DNA of 64,000 nt from an uncultured Altererythrobacter sp. (GCA_947492235.1 CANLLZ010000001.1:1488001-1552000); one strand, 5' to 3'. Shown: positions 9,789-19,315, numbered from the stretch's first letter. Notes: generated by a model from the letters alone, not told the origin. Program-made: numbers and translations.

Positions 9789-11270
9789 TCACGCTGTCAG
9801 CATTCCCTCCGCTTCGGGATAGAGGCGCACCAGCAGGCGCCGCCCGCACAGATGGAGCAGATCGCGCAGGTCTTTCTCCAGCCCTGCCGAATGCCCGTTC
9901 TTACCGCGCGTATAAAGGTCGCTGATCTCGCTTTCATAGCGGGTCAGCACGCCCTCGACATGGGCGATCCAGTATTCGGGATGCTCGCCTTCTTCCCAGT
10001 CACCCCGCCCGCGCCCGAAATGCGCAACGGCGAGGTATCGCAGCAGCGATGCGCCGAAAATGCGGGCGAAGAATTCCTCGCTCCAGCGGACATGCGCGCC
10101 GTCTTCACCGCGCGCCATATTGATACCCATGGCGAGACCGCCTGCACCCAGCGCGCCCAGCACTCCGCCGACAATCATTCCGCCGCCCAGCGTCAATCCG
10201 CCCGCCATCACATCCGCCGCCAGCCCCGTCGCCGCGCCAGACAATACACCGCCCAGCAGCGCGGATGCCCCTTCGGATGTCTTGTCGGTATGGCGGAAAT
10301 CCTCGCTCAGCCGCTCCAGCACCTTACGGGTCGCGCTGCCTGACAGATTGTGCAGCCGGATCAGTTCTTCGGTCGAATCGCGCGTGCCTGCCGCCAGCCG
10401 CTCGGACAGCGCTTCGCTTGCCTTGGTGGCGGCACTGGCTTCTGTCTTCCCTCCGGTCAGCGCTTTCGCCAGCCCGTCGCGCCAATTGCCACCTTCCACC
10501 TTCTCGCGGTCGAGCAAGGCGGCGGCCAGCGGGGTCGCGAGCGCGGCCATGGATGCGGCAAACCGCTCGCGGTTGAGCTCGCCCCAGCGCTGCGTCAGCC
10601 GGGCCATCGCGGCGCGCTTTTCTTCCGCCACCAGCGGGGCGACTTTCTCCAGCAGCACGCCTTCCTGCACCCACACGCGGGCAAAGGCATCGAGCGGCAG
10701 CGCGCCTGCCACTTCGGCATGCCCACGCACATGGGCTAGCCATTTGTCCGCTTCGCCGCCGGTATCTTCCTTGGGCGGGCCCATCTGGTTGAGCAGGATC
10801 AGCACCGGCTTGCCGATCCATGCCAGCACTTCCATTTCCAGCGCCACGTAAGCCGCCGCTGCCGGGTCCTCCGCCGCATTGACCAGATACAGGATCACAT
10901 CGGCCTGCTCGCGCGCATTCTTCACCGCTTGCTGGCTGGACCACAGGGGGCGTTCGCGCCACCGGTCCCACACTTGTGTCAGCAGCCAGCCGACCGGATT
11001 GCCGCTCATCCGCAGCCGGTCGAGCAGGCGCGCGGTATCGCCGAAACCCGGCGTGTCCCATAGCATCAGCGTATCACTGCCCGCCTGCACCAGCACGTGC
11101 CCGCTGGCGAGATCGGTGACATGCGCGGCATCGCGCACTTCGCCGATATCCTTGCCCAGCAGGGTGCGCGCCAGCGTGGTCTTACCCGCATTGGTGTGGC
11201 TGATCAGGCTGAGATTGACGGTTGTGCCCGCCGCCACATCGCCGATGGTGAGGGGATCCCGCTCGTTCAT
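9789..11270 (-). CDS. DUF3482-type GTPase with an altered P-loop
   Basis: A 493-aa Era-like GTPase. G1 is SHTNAGKT at residues 24-31, where the usual first Gly of GxxxxGK[ST] is Ser. G3 is DTPGFGD, and NQMG stands where NKxD is expected. A glycine-rich hydrophobic hairpin (GGGMIVGGVLGALGAGGLAMG) follows around residues 375-405, suggesting membrane contact. It overlaps the upstream DUF2868 gene by four bases (ATGA). In many proteobacteria these two families occur as a pair; a role in envelope or potassium-related stress is only suggested. No function is proven. Confidence 0.8.
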   Translation of the reverse strand: MNERDPLTIGDVAAGTTVNLSLISHTNAGKTTLARTLLGKDIGEVRDAAHVTDLASGHVLVQAGSDTLMLWDTPGFGDTARLLDRLRMSGNPVGWLLTQVWDRWRERPLWSSQQAVKNAREQADVILYLVNAAEDPAAAAYVALEMEVLAWIGKPVLILLNQMGPPKEDTGGEADKWLAHVRGHAEVAGALPLDAFARVWVQEGVLLEKVAPLVAEEKRAAMARLTQRWGELNRERFAASMAALATPLAAALLDREKVEGGNWRDGLAKALTGGKTEASAATKASEALSERLAAGTRDSTEELIRLHNLSGSATRKVLERLSEDFRHTDKTSEGASALLGGVLSGAATGLAADVMAGGLTLGGGMIVGGVLGALGAGGLAMGINMARGEDGAHVRWSEEFFARIFGASLLRYLAVAHFGRGRGDWEEGEHPEYWIAHVEGVLTRYESEISDLYTRGKNGHSAGLEKDLRDLLHLCGRRLLVRLYPEAEGMLTA

Positions 11271-12802
11271 TTCTGCGCTGCCCGTTTCAGGCTCAAGCTA
11301 TCGCCGAGCAGGACGCTTTCGATCCGCTCGGCCAGTTCCGGATCGGTCTCCGGCGCGAGCGATAGCGAAAGGAAGGGCGCAGAGGCGCCGCGCATCATCT
11401 TGGCCCATGTCTCCACCCGGCCCTCGATCCGCGCATCCAGCCCGGCCTGCCCCGCGAAATGCGTGCGGAACGGCGTCTCGTCCAGCAATGCGGCGACGCG
11501 CACGCCCTGCCCCATCAGATCGTAATAATCGCGCAGCAGCCGCACGAAGGTGGCGTGGTTCTCCTCCTCCGGCGTGGCCGAGAGGCTGAACAAAACGCAG
11601 TGGATGTCCGCCTCGCCCGGCGGCTGGGTGCGGTTCATCCAATCTTCCTCCCCGCCATAGGGCACGGGCGGGTCGATCTTTATCGGCGCGGTTTCGCCCA
11701 TCGCATCGCGCAGCGTATTGGTCAGCGCCAGCCGCGCCTCGTCGGTGGGAGTGTAGGCATAGGGGGTCACGCGCACGCCCCCTGCCTCGCCCGATGCGCC
11801 GCCATATTCGCGTAAGAGACGGCGAATGTAGAAATCTTCGCGCCCCGGCACTTTCACGCGCGCGCTACCGGCAGCAGCGCGCGCGGCGTTCCATCCGGCG
11901 AGAAGCAGGCGCGGGATAGCGACAAGGCCGGTGACCGTGGCGGTCCAGAGAATGATCCACGGTCCGGCATTGGCTCCGCCCGTGGCGGCTCCGGTCCAGC
12001 GCAAATCAGCGATGCCTTGAGTATCGGGAATAGCGATGCCGGTCAGCGCGGAGGCCGGGCCGAGCACCAACGAGAGCAGCGCCTCCACCTGCCCCGCCCC
12101 CACGAACGTGCTTTCCCATCCTGCGCGGTATTCGACCGTCAGTGCACGCAGGAATATGCCCGCAACCAGTCCCAGCGCAAATAAAGCCGCCGAGAGATGC
12201 AGCGCTGTGCTGGCCCGCTGCGCCTGTAGCTTTCCAGACGCCTGCGCCCAATCACTGGCAAAGCCCGCCAGCACCTCCTGCGTCAGCGGACCGCCCGATG
12301 CGCCGCCCGTCCCCAGCATGGACAGCGGGTTGCCCAGGCGCCGCAGCCATGTGCCGCCGGATGTGGTTTTACTCCGCCGAAGCAGTGGAGATGCCAGCGT
12401 CCAGAGATACACCGCCACATTCCAGACAATGATGCCCAGCAGCGGGAAGGCGAGGAGTTCCAGCCTGCTGCCCCCGTCCAGCTCGTTGCTCAGCGCCCCG
12501 GCGATGAAGGCCAGCGCAGGCAGGCCGACAGACAGCCAGCGCGGCCAGCGCGAATGGCGGATGGCGCGGGCAAACGCGGGATGGCGCGTCTCCAGCCGTG
12601 CACTGGCGAAGCGGGATCGCGCGGCGAGGAATTCTCTCTGCGCGCGTTTCTTGGTGCCGGTAACCGCTTGGCGCGCATGATGCTCGGCCTGTTCGCGGTC
12701 TTCCCGGGTCAGCAGCTGTTCTGTCTGGTCGCGAGTTTCCACCGCGCGCACCAGCCACAGGCGCCGCGCATCGTCTTCGCGCAGGGCAAAGCCCTTGGCC
12801 AT
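11267..12802 (-). CDS. DUF2868-type inner-membrane protein
   Basis: A 511-aa protein with four clear membrane segments: WLSVGLPALAFIAGAL, LLAFPLLGIIVWNVAVYLW, LSAALFALGLVAGIFL, and WIILWTATVTGLVAIPRLLL. The cytoplasmic C-terminal part is about 200 aa. The layout and partner match DUF2868, which is nearly always followed by a DUF3482 GTPase. ATG 12802 starts MAKGFALREDDARRLWLVRAVE. It forms a complex-like pair with the next gene, with coupled translation. Confidence 0.8.
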   Translation of the reverse strand: MAKGFALREDDARRLWLVRAVETRDQTEQLLTREDREQAEHHARQAVTGTKKRAQREFLAARSRFASARLETRHPAFARAIRHSRWPRWLSVGLPALAFIAGALSNELDGGSRLELLAFPLLGIIVWNVAVYLWTLASPLLRRSKTTSGGTWLRRLGNPLSMLGTGGASGGPLTQEVLAGFASDWAQASGKLQAQRASTALHLSAALFALGLVAGIFLRALTVEYRAGWESTFVGAGQVEALLSLVLGPASALTGIAIPDTQGIADLRWTGAATGGANAGPWIILWTATVTGLVAIPRLLLAGWNAARAAAGSARVKVPGREDFYIRRLLREYGGASGEAGGVRVTPYAYTPTDEARLALTNTLRDAMGETAPIKIDPPVPYGGEEDWMNRTQPPGEADIHCVLFSLSATPEEENHATFVRLLRDYYDLMGQGVRVAALLDETPFRTHFAGQAGLDARIEGRVETWAKMMRGASAPFLSLSLAPETDPELAERIESVLLGDSLSLKRAAQK

Positions 12803-12813
12803 AGCGTGCAGGC

Positions 12814-13215
12814 TTATCTTTCCGCCGTGGCGGGGGCGGCCAGCGGGAAGAAGGGAATGCGCACTTCCAGCGGGCCATTCTCGCTCTCGAAGGTATAGAA
12901 CCCTTCCATCGAACCGCTAGGGGTGGAGAGCGGGCAGCCCGACACATAATCATGCGCCTGCCCCGGCTTCAGCAGCGGGTTCTCGCCCACCACGCCGTCA
13001 CCATCGATATGGTTGACCATCCCGCGCCCGTCGGTGATCCGCCAATGGCGCGTCATCAGGCGGATATCCTGATCCGACCCGTTCTCGATACGGATATGAT
13101 ACACCCAGAACCACTTGCCCGCGCTGGGCTGGCTTTGCTCGGGCAGGAAGTTGACCGAGACGCGCACGGTTACATCATGCGTGGTCGCGGCGTGCTGGAA
13201 CAGTTCTTTCATCAT
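12814..13215 (-). CDS. apaG: ApaG (Co2+/Mg2+ efflux-associated) protein
   Basis: A 133-aa FN3-like protein, full length. It has VRVSVNFLPEQSQP near the start, WFWVYHIRIENGSDQDIRLMTRHW, and GVVGENPLLKPGQAHDYVSGCPLSTPSGSMEGFY, which is the ApaG signature. Its biochemical role is unsettled. The start is ATG 13215 or the next ATG at 13212; a longer open frame to 13350 runs into the neighbour and is rejected. It lies 11 bases before the DUF2868 gene. Confidence 0.93.
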   Translation of the reverse strand: MMKELFQHAATTHDVTVRVSVNFLPEQSQPSAGKWFWVYHIRIENGSDQDIRLMTRHWRITDGRGMVNHIDGDGVVGENPLLKPGQAHDYVSGCPLSTPSGSMEGFYTFESENGPLEVRIPFFPLAAPATAER

Positions 13216-13267
13216 CACGATTCGAGAGCCTAAGGCCTGCCCGCGCAGGGGCAAGGGGGACGTTGGG

Positions 13268-15313
13268 CTATTTTTCCACCGGGAGGGCCGGCGTGGCCGG
13301 CTCTGCGCTGTTGCCTCCGGTATCGGCTGCCGTGTCGGCACCCCCGTCATCGCTGCCTGCGCTTTCGCCTTCGAAGGCCGGATTATGCTTCTCCAGAAAC
13401 GCCAGCATGGTGGTCAGGAATTTCTCCTCATTTTCCTGCTTCGCAAGATTGTGGCCGTCCTCCAGCGCCAGAAACTCCACCGGCTTGTCGGTCCGCACAA
13501 CGGCCCGGTGCAGAGCGTTGTACTGCGAAAACGGCACGCGCCGATCCGATTTGCCGTGGACCACCAAAAGCGGGCGCTGAATGCGTGAGGCGTGAAACGC
13601 GGGCGACACATTGTCGAGATTGCGGCCGCCCTCGCCCTCGATCCGGTCTTCCCAGTACCGGCGATAGAAGGCCTTCCCCAGATAATACCGGTCATACTCC
13701 ATCTGGCGGGTGTAATCGGTCACACCGGCAAAGCTGACGGCGCAGATATAGCGTTCCGGATTACGGATTGCGCCCCACAGAGCCGCATAACCGCCATAGC
13801 TTGCGCCCACGAGGCATACCCGGCGCGGATCGACCGCGCCCTGCGCCACGACATGATCCAGCGCATCATCCAGATCATCCTGCATGGCGAGCCCGATCTG
13901 GCCGTATCCCATCTCTTCGAATTCTTTGCCGTAGCCGCCGGAACCACGGTAATTGACCTGCATCACGGCGTATCCGCGCGCAGCGAGCAATTGCAGCCAG
14001 TCATCATAGACCATCGCATCTCGCACTCCGTACGGCCCGCCATGCGGATACACAATCAGCGGCAGTCCCCTCGCCTCGCGGCCGGCTGGCAGCGTCAGAT
14101 AACCGTGCATCGTATGGCCATCGCGCGAGGTGAACGAGAACGGCTCGGGCTTCGACAGGGCGCGAAAATCCACTTCGGGCCGGTAATTGGCGAACAGGTC
14201 GAGCTTGCCCTCCCCCGGAGTGAATACATAAAGCGCGCCCGGATCGGCCGCGCCCGTATACCGGACCAGCATCCTGCTGCGATCCCTGCTCATCGAACCG
14301 ATCGATATCCTGCCGCCGGGCAGCGCGGCTTCCAGCATGGCATGATAGCTGGCCAATTGCGGATCGAACCAGTGAGTTTCGGGCTCGTCTTCGATATAGC
14401 TGGCCGAGATCAGTTTCGTGTCATCGAACCGCAGCGATTCCACATCGCGCGTTTCATGGGCATAGACGACCTCGCCCAGCTCTCCGGTGGAATAGTCAAA
14501 CTCGCGCAGTTCGGTGCGGCCATCTTCCTGTTCGAACAAGGTGTATCCCGTGTCCGATCCGGCGAACAGCCTGATAACACCCCATGCTTCACGATCATCA
14601 TGAAAGCGTTCCAGCTTGGTGATCCGCTGCAGTTTTTCACCGGCGTGGCGCCGATAATGGATCATCATCGCGCCGCGGCGGGTGAAGCCCATGCCCAGCC
14701 GGACGACGCCCGCATCATCAGCCCACCATTCATCGACATCCCCGTCGCCGTCCTGAATTTTGACGGCGGCCTTTTCTCCCCGCCCATCGAGGGGAAAGCG
14801 CCAGACTTCGGGATTGTTGGCATTCTTGGCGATTACCGACAGCAGGATCGATTGCCCGTCTGGATCGATCCACAGGACGTCGTCGCCTTCCAGCCTCTGT
14901 TTCTGGAACCCGATATAATCCAGTTCCTGGGTTCTGAGGTCAAACACCAGCAAGCGGCTGGTGCGGGCCCAGTAACGGGCATTGTCGATCTCGACCAGGC
15001 GGGACAGCAGGATGCGGTTGGGCCCCGCCCAGCGGAACCAACGAAAATACTCCGCTTCGCCCACATCGACGCGGCGTATCTCGGTCCGGGTGGCCGCATC
15101 CACGATAATCACAATGCTCTTGCCGTCGACCATTTCGGTGTAGGCAAACCGGCTGCCGTCGGGCGCCATTGACGCGCTGGTCAATCGCCCGCCCGAGACA
15201 AAGGCCTCCACCGGAATGTCGCGCGGATCAGGCGGAGGCGGCTCTTGCTGCGCGAACGACGGCGATGCGCAAAGCGCAAGAATTGCGCCCGCAATAAAGA
15301 GACGAATGGACAT
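13268..15313 (-). CDS. Secreted S9-family serine peptidase (acylaminoacyl-peptidase type)
   Basis: A 681-aa prolyl-oligopeptidase-fold enzyme. A signal peptide (MSIRLFIAGAILALCASPSFAQ) sends it to the periplasm. A beta-propeller region spans about 35-400 and an alpha/beta hydrolase domain the rest. The nucleophile Ser505 is in GASYGGYAA, the Asp is in HGKSDRRVP and the His in LEDGHNL. Sphingomonads carry many such peptidases. The C-terminal tail after LEKHNPAF is Ser/Gly/Ala-rich and disordered. It stands alone, transcribed toward apaG. Confidence 0.92.
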   Translation of the reverse strand: MSIRLFIAGAILALCASPSFAQQEPPPPDPRDIPVEAFVSGGRLTSASMAPDGSRFAYTEMVDGKSIVIIVDAATRTEIRRVDVGEAEYFRWFRWAGPNRILLSRLVEIDNARYWARTSRLLVFDLRTQELDYIGFQKQRLEGDDVLWIDPDGQSILLSVIAKNANNPEVWRFPLDGRGEKAAVKIQDGDGDVDEWWADDAGVVRLGMGFTRRGAMMIHYRRHAGEKLQRITKLERFHDDREAWGVIRLFAGSDTGYTLFEQEDGRTELREFDYSTGELGEVVYAHETRDVESLRFDDTKLISASYIEDEPETHWFDPQLASYHAMLEAALPGGRISIGSMSRDRSRMLVRYTGAADPGALYVFTPGEGKLDLFANYRPEVDFRALSKPEPFSFTSRDGHTMHGYLTLPAGREARGLPLIVYPHGGPYGVRDAMVYDDWLQLLAARGYAVMQVNYRGSGGYGKEFEEMGYGQIGLAMQDDLDDALDHVVAQGAVDPRRVCLVGASYGGYAALWGAIRNPERYICAVSFAGVTDYTRQMEYDRYYLGKAFYRRYWEDRIEGEGGRNLDNVSPAFHASRIQRPLLVVHGKSDRRVPFSQYNALHRAVVRTDKPVEFLALEDGHNLAKQENEEKFLTTMLAFLEKHNPAFEGESAGSDDGGADTAADTGGNSAEPATPALPVEK

Positions 15314-15439
15314 GTGGGTGTTCAGCTTCTTACCTCGCTTTGGCCGTTTACTTTACGCGGCCATCATCAGGACACAAGGGTTTGCTCCGCAATTCAATGA
15401 TGGACTGGATTGTGCTGCAGATCACCGCCCCGATTGACT

Positions 15440-16702
15440 TCACCCCGCAAAATCATCCGCCGTGCCGGTTGCGCTGATGGCGGCACAGAGGCGTTTCAGC
15501 GCCACGCCATAGGCTGCGGTGCGCATGTCGAGGCCTTGCTCGTCCATAAGATCGCGCACCTCGCCAGCGGCGGATTCCATCTTTTCCTCCAGATAGTCAT
15601 CCACCTCTTCGGCGTCCCAATCCAGCCCCGTGCGACCCTGCACCCATTCGGCGTGGCTGATGGTCACTCCGCCGCCATTGGCGAGAATGTCGGGCACCAC
15701 ATCGATTCCGGCTTCGCGCAGGGGCTCGTCGGCGGCGGGCAGGACCGGGCGGTTGGCAATCTCGACAATGGCCTTGCAGGACAGCTTCTTCACATCATCC
15801 GCATCGGCGATCACTCCGCCGAGCGCGGCGAGCACCAGCACATCGCACTCCGCTTCGATGATAGCGATGCCATCGTCAGAAGTGTCGCCATCGCCGTAAT
15901 CGGTAACGGAACCACCGTCTTTCTTGGCCTTCACGAGGGCCTCGACATCGAGACCGTCGTCATTGCTGACCATGCCGCTGCTGTCCGACACGGCAACGAT
16001 TGTGTCCCCTGCTTCGCTGGCCGCGCGGGCGAACCAGCTTCCCGCATTGCCGAAGCCTTGCAGCGCGATGGTCAGGCTGTCCTTGCCCTCCAGACCCAAT
16101 TGCTCGCGCACCGCTTCCAGCGCGATCAGACCGCCGCGCCCGGTGGCCGGCGTGCGTCCCTCGATGCCGCCCAGCGCGACCGGCTTGCCGGTGAAGGCAT
16201 GCGGCGCGATCCCTCCGGCGATCTGCCCATATTCGTCCACCATCCACGCCATTTCCTGCGTGCCGGTGGCGACATCGGGCGCGGGCACATCGCGGTCGGG
16301 CGAGAGGATACGGGCCGCTGCGCGCACATAGCCGCGCGCCACGCGCTCTTTCTCCATCAACGACAGATCGCCCGCATCCACGCTGACACCGCCTTTGCCG
16401 CCGCCAAAGGGCAGGCCCATCAGCGCGCATTTCATGGTCATCAGGAAGGCGAGCGTCTGGACCTCGTCCTCCGACACGCTGGGGTGAAAGCGGATGCCGC
16501 CCTTGGTCGGGCCGAGCGTGGAATTGTACCGGCAGCGCCAGCCCTTGAGCTGTTTCAGGCTGCCATCATCACGGCGCAGCGGGATGGAAAAGGCCAGCGT
16601 TTCGGCCGGGTAATCCAGCCGGTCGACCGTCTCGGCAGCCAGTTCCAGTTTCTCGGCGGCGCGCGCCATGCGCTCGCGCGCTGCGCTCAGCAATTGTCCC
16701 AT
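15440..16702 (-). CDS. Glu/Leu/Phe/Val dehydrogenase (NAD(P)-glutamate dehydrogenase type)
   Basis: A 420-aa amino-acid dehydrogenase of the ELFV family that converts glutamate to 2-oxoglutarate and ammonia or the reverse. It has RYNSTLGPTKGGIRFHP, the catalytic-lysine region GLPFGGGKGG, PAPDVATGTQEMAWMVDEY, and the dinucleotide fold IALQGFGNAGSWFA. The residues fit GdhA rather than leucine dehydrogenase, but the exact amino acid cannot be settled by eye. ATG 16702 is first in frame. Confidence 0.88.
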   Translation of the reverse strand: MGQLLSAARERMARAAEKLELAAETVDRLDYPAETLAFSIPLRRDDGSLKQLKGWRCRYNSTLGPTKGGIRFHPSVSEDEVQTLAFLMTMKCALMGLPFGGGKGGVSVDAGDLSLMEKERVARGYVRAAARILSPDRDVPAPDVATGTQEMAWMVDEYGQIAGGIAPHAFTGKPVALGGIEGRTPATGRGGLIALEAVREQLGLEGKDSLTIALQGFGNAGSWFARAASEAGDTIVAVSDSSGMVSNDDGLDVEALVKAKKDGGSVTDYGDGDTSDDGIAIIEAECDVLVLAALGGVIADADDVKKLSCKAIVEIANRPVLPAADEPLREAGIDVVPDILANGGGVTISHAEWVQGRTGLDWDAEEVDDYLEEKMESAAGEVRDLMDEQGLDMRTAAYGVALKRLCAAISATGTADDFAG

Positions 16703-16806
16703 GTTTCATGTCTCCTTGCCCGCTTAAGCGGCGGAGACGCGGCAATGTTCCGACCAATAGGTGGGTTCCGGTAAAGAGCCCCGTCCGGGCAAAGAACGAC
16801 GTAAGC

Positions 16807-17409
16807 TTAGGCTTCTGCGAGCATTTCCTCGATCTGGCCGAGCCGTTCCTTGCCGAAGAACATTTCCTTGCCGACGAAGAATGTCGGGATGCCGAAGGCA
16901 CCGCGTTCGACGGCATCCGACGTGTTGTCGATCAGCTGCTGCTTCACCTCTGCCTGCTGGGTGGCCTCCAGCAAGCTTTGCGCATCGAGGCCGGCTTCCG
17001 CCAGTTTCGCGCCCACCATCGCCGGATCGCCGACCGCGATGTTCTCCTCCCAGATAGCGGGAAGCAGGCAATCGAGCATCGCGCCGCGTTCTTCTGCGGG
17101 GCACGCCACCAGCGCGCGCTGCACGAGGATGGAATTGAACGGCAGATCCGGGTGCATGCGGAATTTGTTCATGCCGTGCTTCGTCAGGAAACGCTGAAAT
17201 TCCAGCGCGGCATATTCGACCTTACCCTTCACCCCGGCATCACGCATCATTGGCGGGCTGTTGCCAGTGAGCTTGTGCATCCCGCCCAGATAGACCGGCG
17301 TAATGGCAATATCTGCACCAGTGCGCGCCGCAATGTCCTTCAGCGGATACCAGGCGAGGTAGCCATTGGGCGCGCTGAAATCGAAGATGAATTCTACTGT
17401 TTTGGTCAT
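16807..17409 (-). CDS. DsbA-family 2-hydroxychromene-2-carboxylate isomerase
   Basis: A 200-aa thioredoxin-fold protein of the HCCA isomerase/GST-kappa group. It has VEFIFDFSAPNGYLAWYPL at the start (the usual F-D-x-x-S-P-x-x-Y-L pattern), LPFNSILVQRAL, and GAFGIPTFFVGKEMFFGKERL at the end. There is no CxxC. The family isomerises hydroxychromene carboxylate in naphthalene degradation, but members are common outside such clusters and none is seen here. ATG 17409 has GAGAGG upstream. Confidence 0.88.
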   Translation of the reverse strand: MTKTVEFIFDFSAPNGYLAWYPLKDIAARTGADIAITPVYLGGMHKLTGNSPPMMRDAGVKGKVEYAALEFQRFLTKHGMNKFRMHPDLPFNSILVQRALVACPAEERGAMLDCLLPAIWEENIAVGDPAMVGAKLAEAGLDAQSLLEATQQAEVKQQLIDNTSDAVERGAFGIPTFFVGKEMFFGKERLGQIEEMLAEA

Positions 17410-17501
17410 TGATGCCCTCTCCCGGCGCGCCTCTTTTTCGATCCTGACCGTCCCACACCCATCCTGCGTGGACAAGTCCGCTTCTGCTTCAAATCCCTAC
17501 T

Positions 17502-17516
17502 TGCAAATCATTCTCA
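17502..17516. promoter_or_regulatory. Possible Fur box
   Basis: TGCAAATCATTCTCA matches the 7-1-7 Fur consensus TGATAAT-N-ATTATCA at 11 of 14 arm positions. It lies 35 bases before the small gene at 17551 and about 90 bases before the divergent isomerase gene. A Fur-family gene is present at 59656. Confidence 0.5.
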
Positions 17517-17550
17517 TTAGCATATCAAAGGTCGGCGAAAGGAATTGTTG

Positions 17551-17964
17551 ATGGCTTCGAAACACACGACTTCCCCGCTCGACCTGCCCCTGCCCGGGCT
17601 GCGTCATCAGGCGCTCGGCCTGCTGCTGATCCGGCGGATGACTAGTCACGGGCAACACGATACACGGGCCGCGATGCTGGCGATGGACGTGGCCGGTGCG
17701 CGGTTTCGCAAATTGCTGGTATTGGCCCGCGCCTTCATGGTCGATCTGGGCACGACATCGCAGCGCAGGATCCGCCTTGCCCCGTTTTGCGCAGGCGGGA
17801 TGACCCGCGACGAAGGCCTGATCGTGGACCTGTTCGAAACCGGCAGGCTGGATGTGCTGGCCGCACTGACCGACGATGCTTCATCCATAACTGCACGCGA
17901 AAGCGGCCTCGCCTTCGGGGCAGAATTGCGCGATCTGGCCTGTCGGAAGGGCTGGAAGCGCTAG
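17551..17964 (+). CDS. DUF6628-like small protein
   Basis: A 137-aa soluble protein without signal peptide, resembling the sphingomonad DUF6628 family: ALGLLLIRRMTSHGQHDTRAAMLAM, RKLLVLARAFMVDLGTTSQRRIRLAPFCAGGMTRDE. Its function is unknown. The start ATG 17551 has AAAGGA upstream, and a Fur-box-like site precedes it, so iron control is likely. It converges on metZ with about 10 bases between the stops. Confidence 0.65.
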   Translation: MASKHTTSPLDLPLPGLRHQALGLLLIRRMTSHGQHDTRAAMLAMDVAGARFRKLLVLARAFMVDLGTTSQRRIRLAPFCAGGMTRDEGLIVDLFETGRLDVLAALTDDASSITARESGLAFGAELRDLACRKGWKR

Positions 17965-17974
17965 TTTTCGGCGC

Positions 17975-19192
17975 CTAAATCCCCGCCTTCGCCAGCGCCC
18001 GGTCCATATCCTCGGTCACGTCGGCGATATCCTCCAGCCCGACATTGATCCGCAACAGGCCCTCGGTCACGCCCATGGCGGTGCGGGCTTCGTCTTCCAT
18101 CCCGGCATGGGTGGTGCTGGCGGGGTGGCACATCAGACTGCGGGCATCGCCGATATTGTTGCTGATATCGACCAGTTCCAGCGCATCCAGAATGGCAAAG
18201 GCGCGCTCCCGGGTGCCGACATCGAAGGCGAAGATCGGGCCGGTTGCGTCCATCTGCTTTATCGCGAGATCGTGGCGCGGATGGCTGGTTAGGCCGGGAT
18301 GGAGCATGTGTCCTCCGGCCTTCTGGACCCGCGGTTCCAGAAACTCGCCCAGCTTCACCGCGTTTTCGCTCTGGCGATGGGCGCGCAGTTCCAGCGTCTC
18401 CAGTCCTTTCAACACGACCCACGCATTGAACGAGGCGATATTGGGGCCGGTATTGCGCTGGAACGGCAGCAGCGTGTCGTTGATCCATTCCTCGCTGCCG
18501 CAAATCGCGCCTGCCAGAACGCGCCCTTGCCCATCCATCAGCTTGGTCGCGCTGTAAGCCACCACATCCGCGCCGAATTCGATCGGCCGCTGGAGTGCAG
18601 GTGAAGCAAAGGCATTGTCGACCACGGTGGTGATGCCATGCGCCTTTGCCACGCCGCAGACATGCGCCAGATCGACGATATCGAGCGTGGGATTGGCCGG
18701 GGTTTCGAAGAAGAACACCTTGGTATTGGGGCGGATCGCCACTTCCCAGGCCGCGTCATCGGCGCTGTCGATCACGGTGGTTTCGATGCCGAAGCGGGGA
18801 AGAAGGTGATCGACCAGCCAGCGGCAGGACCCAAACGCCGCGCGGGCCGCGACGCAGTGGTCGCCGGCCGAGAGCTGGCACAGCAGCGCCGCTGTCATCG
18901 CCGCCATTCCGCTGGCCTGCGCACGGCAACCTTCCGCGCCCTCCATCAACGCGATGCGTTCTTCCAGCATGGCGACGGTGGGGTTTTGCAGGCGGGAATA
19001 GGTCATCCCCTGCGCGTCGCCGGCAAACCGGTCAGCCACGGTCTGCGCATCGTCGTAGGTATAGCCAGACGTAAGGAACAACGCCTCGCTGGTCTCCCCA
19101 TGCTCGCTGCGCCAAGTGCCGCCGCGGACCGCGCGGGTTGCGGGCCGCCAGTTGCGGGTGACGGAGCGGTCGGTTCCGGTGGTCTTTTTCAT
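17975..19192 (-). CDS. metZ: O-succinylhomoserine sulfhydrylase
   Basis: A PLP enzyme of 405 aa that makes homocysteine from O-succinylhomoserine and sulfide in methionine synthesis. It has NPTVAMLEERIALMEGAEGCRAQASGMAA, the cofactor lysine Lys217 in YSATKLMDGQGR, and the SLMCHPASTTH motif common to the Cys/Met enzymes. The SATK-DGQGR pattern separates MetZ from cystathionine gamma-synthase. No SAM riboswitch was recognised in the short leader. Confidence 0.93.
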   Translation of the reverse strand: MKKTTGTDRSVTRNWRPATRAVRGGTWRSEHGETSEALFLTSGYTYDDAQTVADRFAGDAQGMTYSRLQNPTVAMLEERIALMEGAEGCRAQASGMAAMTAALLCQLSAGDHCVAARAAFGSCRWLVDHLLPRFGIETTVIDSADDAAWEVAIRPNTKVFFFETPANPTLDIVDLAHVCGVAKAHGITTVVDNAFASPALQRPIEFGADVVAYSATKLMDGQGRVLAGAICGSEEWINDTLLPFQRNTGPNIASFNAWVVLKGLETLELRAHRQSENAVKLGEFLEPRVQKAGGHMLHPGLTSHPRHDLAIKQMDATGPIFAFDVGTRERAFAILDALELVDISNNIGDARSLMCHPASTTHAGMEDEARTAMGVTEGLLRINVGLEDIADVTEDMDRALAKAGI

Positions 19193-19267
19193 TGCCCGGC
19201 GGGCTTAGGCAGACACGCCCCGCGCGGCAACCGGGAATGGTCCGCACGCGAAGAGCGCACATACGAA

Positions 19268-19291
19268 AACGGGGCCCGTGAAGGCCCCGTT
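19268..19291 (-). terminator. Terminator after the first small membrane protein
   Basis: Stem AACGGGGCC / GGCCCCGTT around a 6-base loop. On the minus strand it is followed by TTTCG, a short U-tract. It ends transcription of the gene at 19316-19543 before metZ. Confidence 0.7.
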
Positions 19292-19315
19292 CGTTATGTC
19301 AGGATGTGCGCCACC

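Noticed and set aside
13592-15172. 526-codon open frame on the plus strand
   Set aside because: Antisense to the S9 peptidase with its signal peptide and catalytic triad.
19193-19267. SAM riboswitch before metZ
   Set aside because: The leader is short, mostly occupied by the upstream terminator, and no SAM-II or SAM/SAH core could be recognised.
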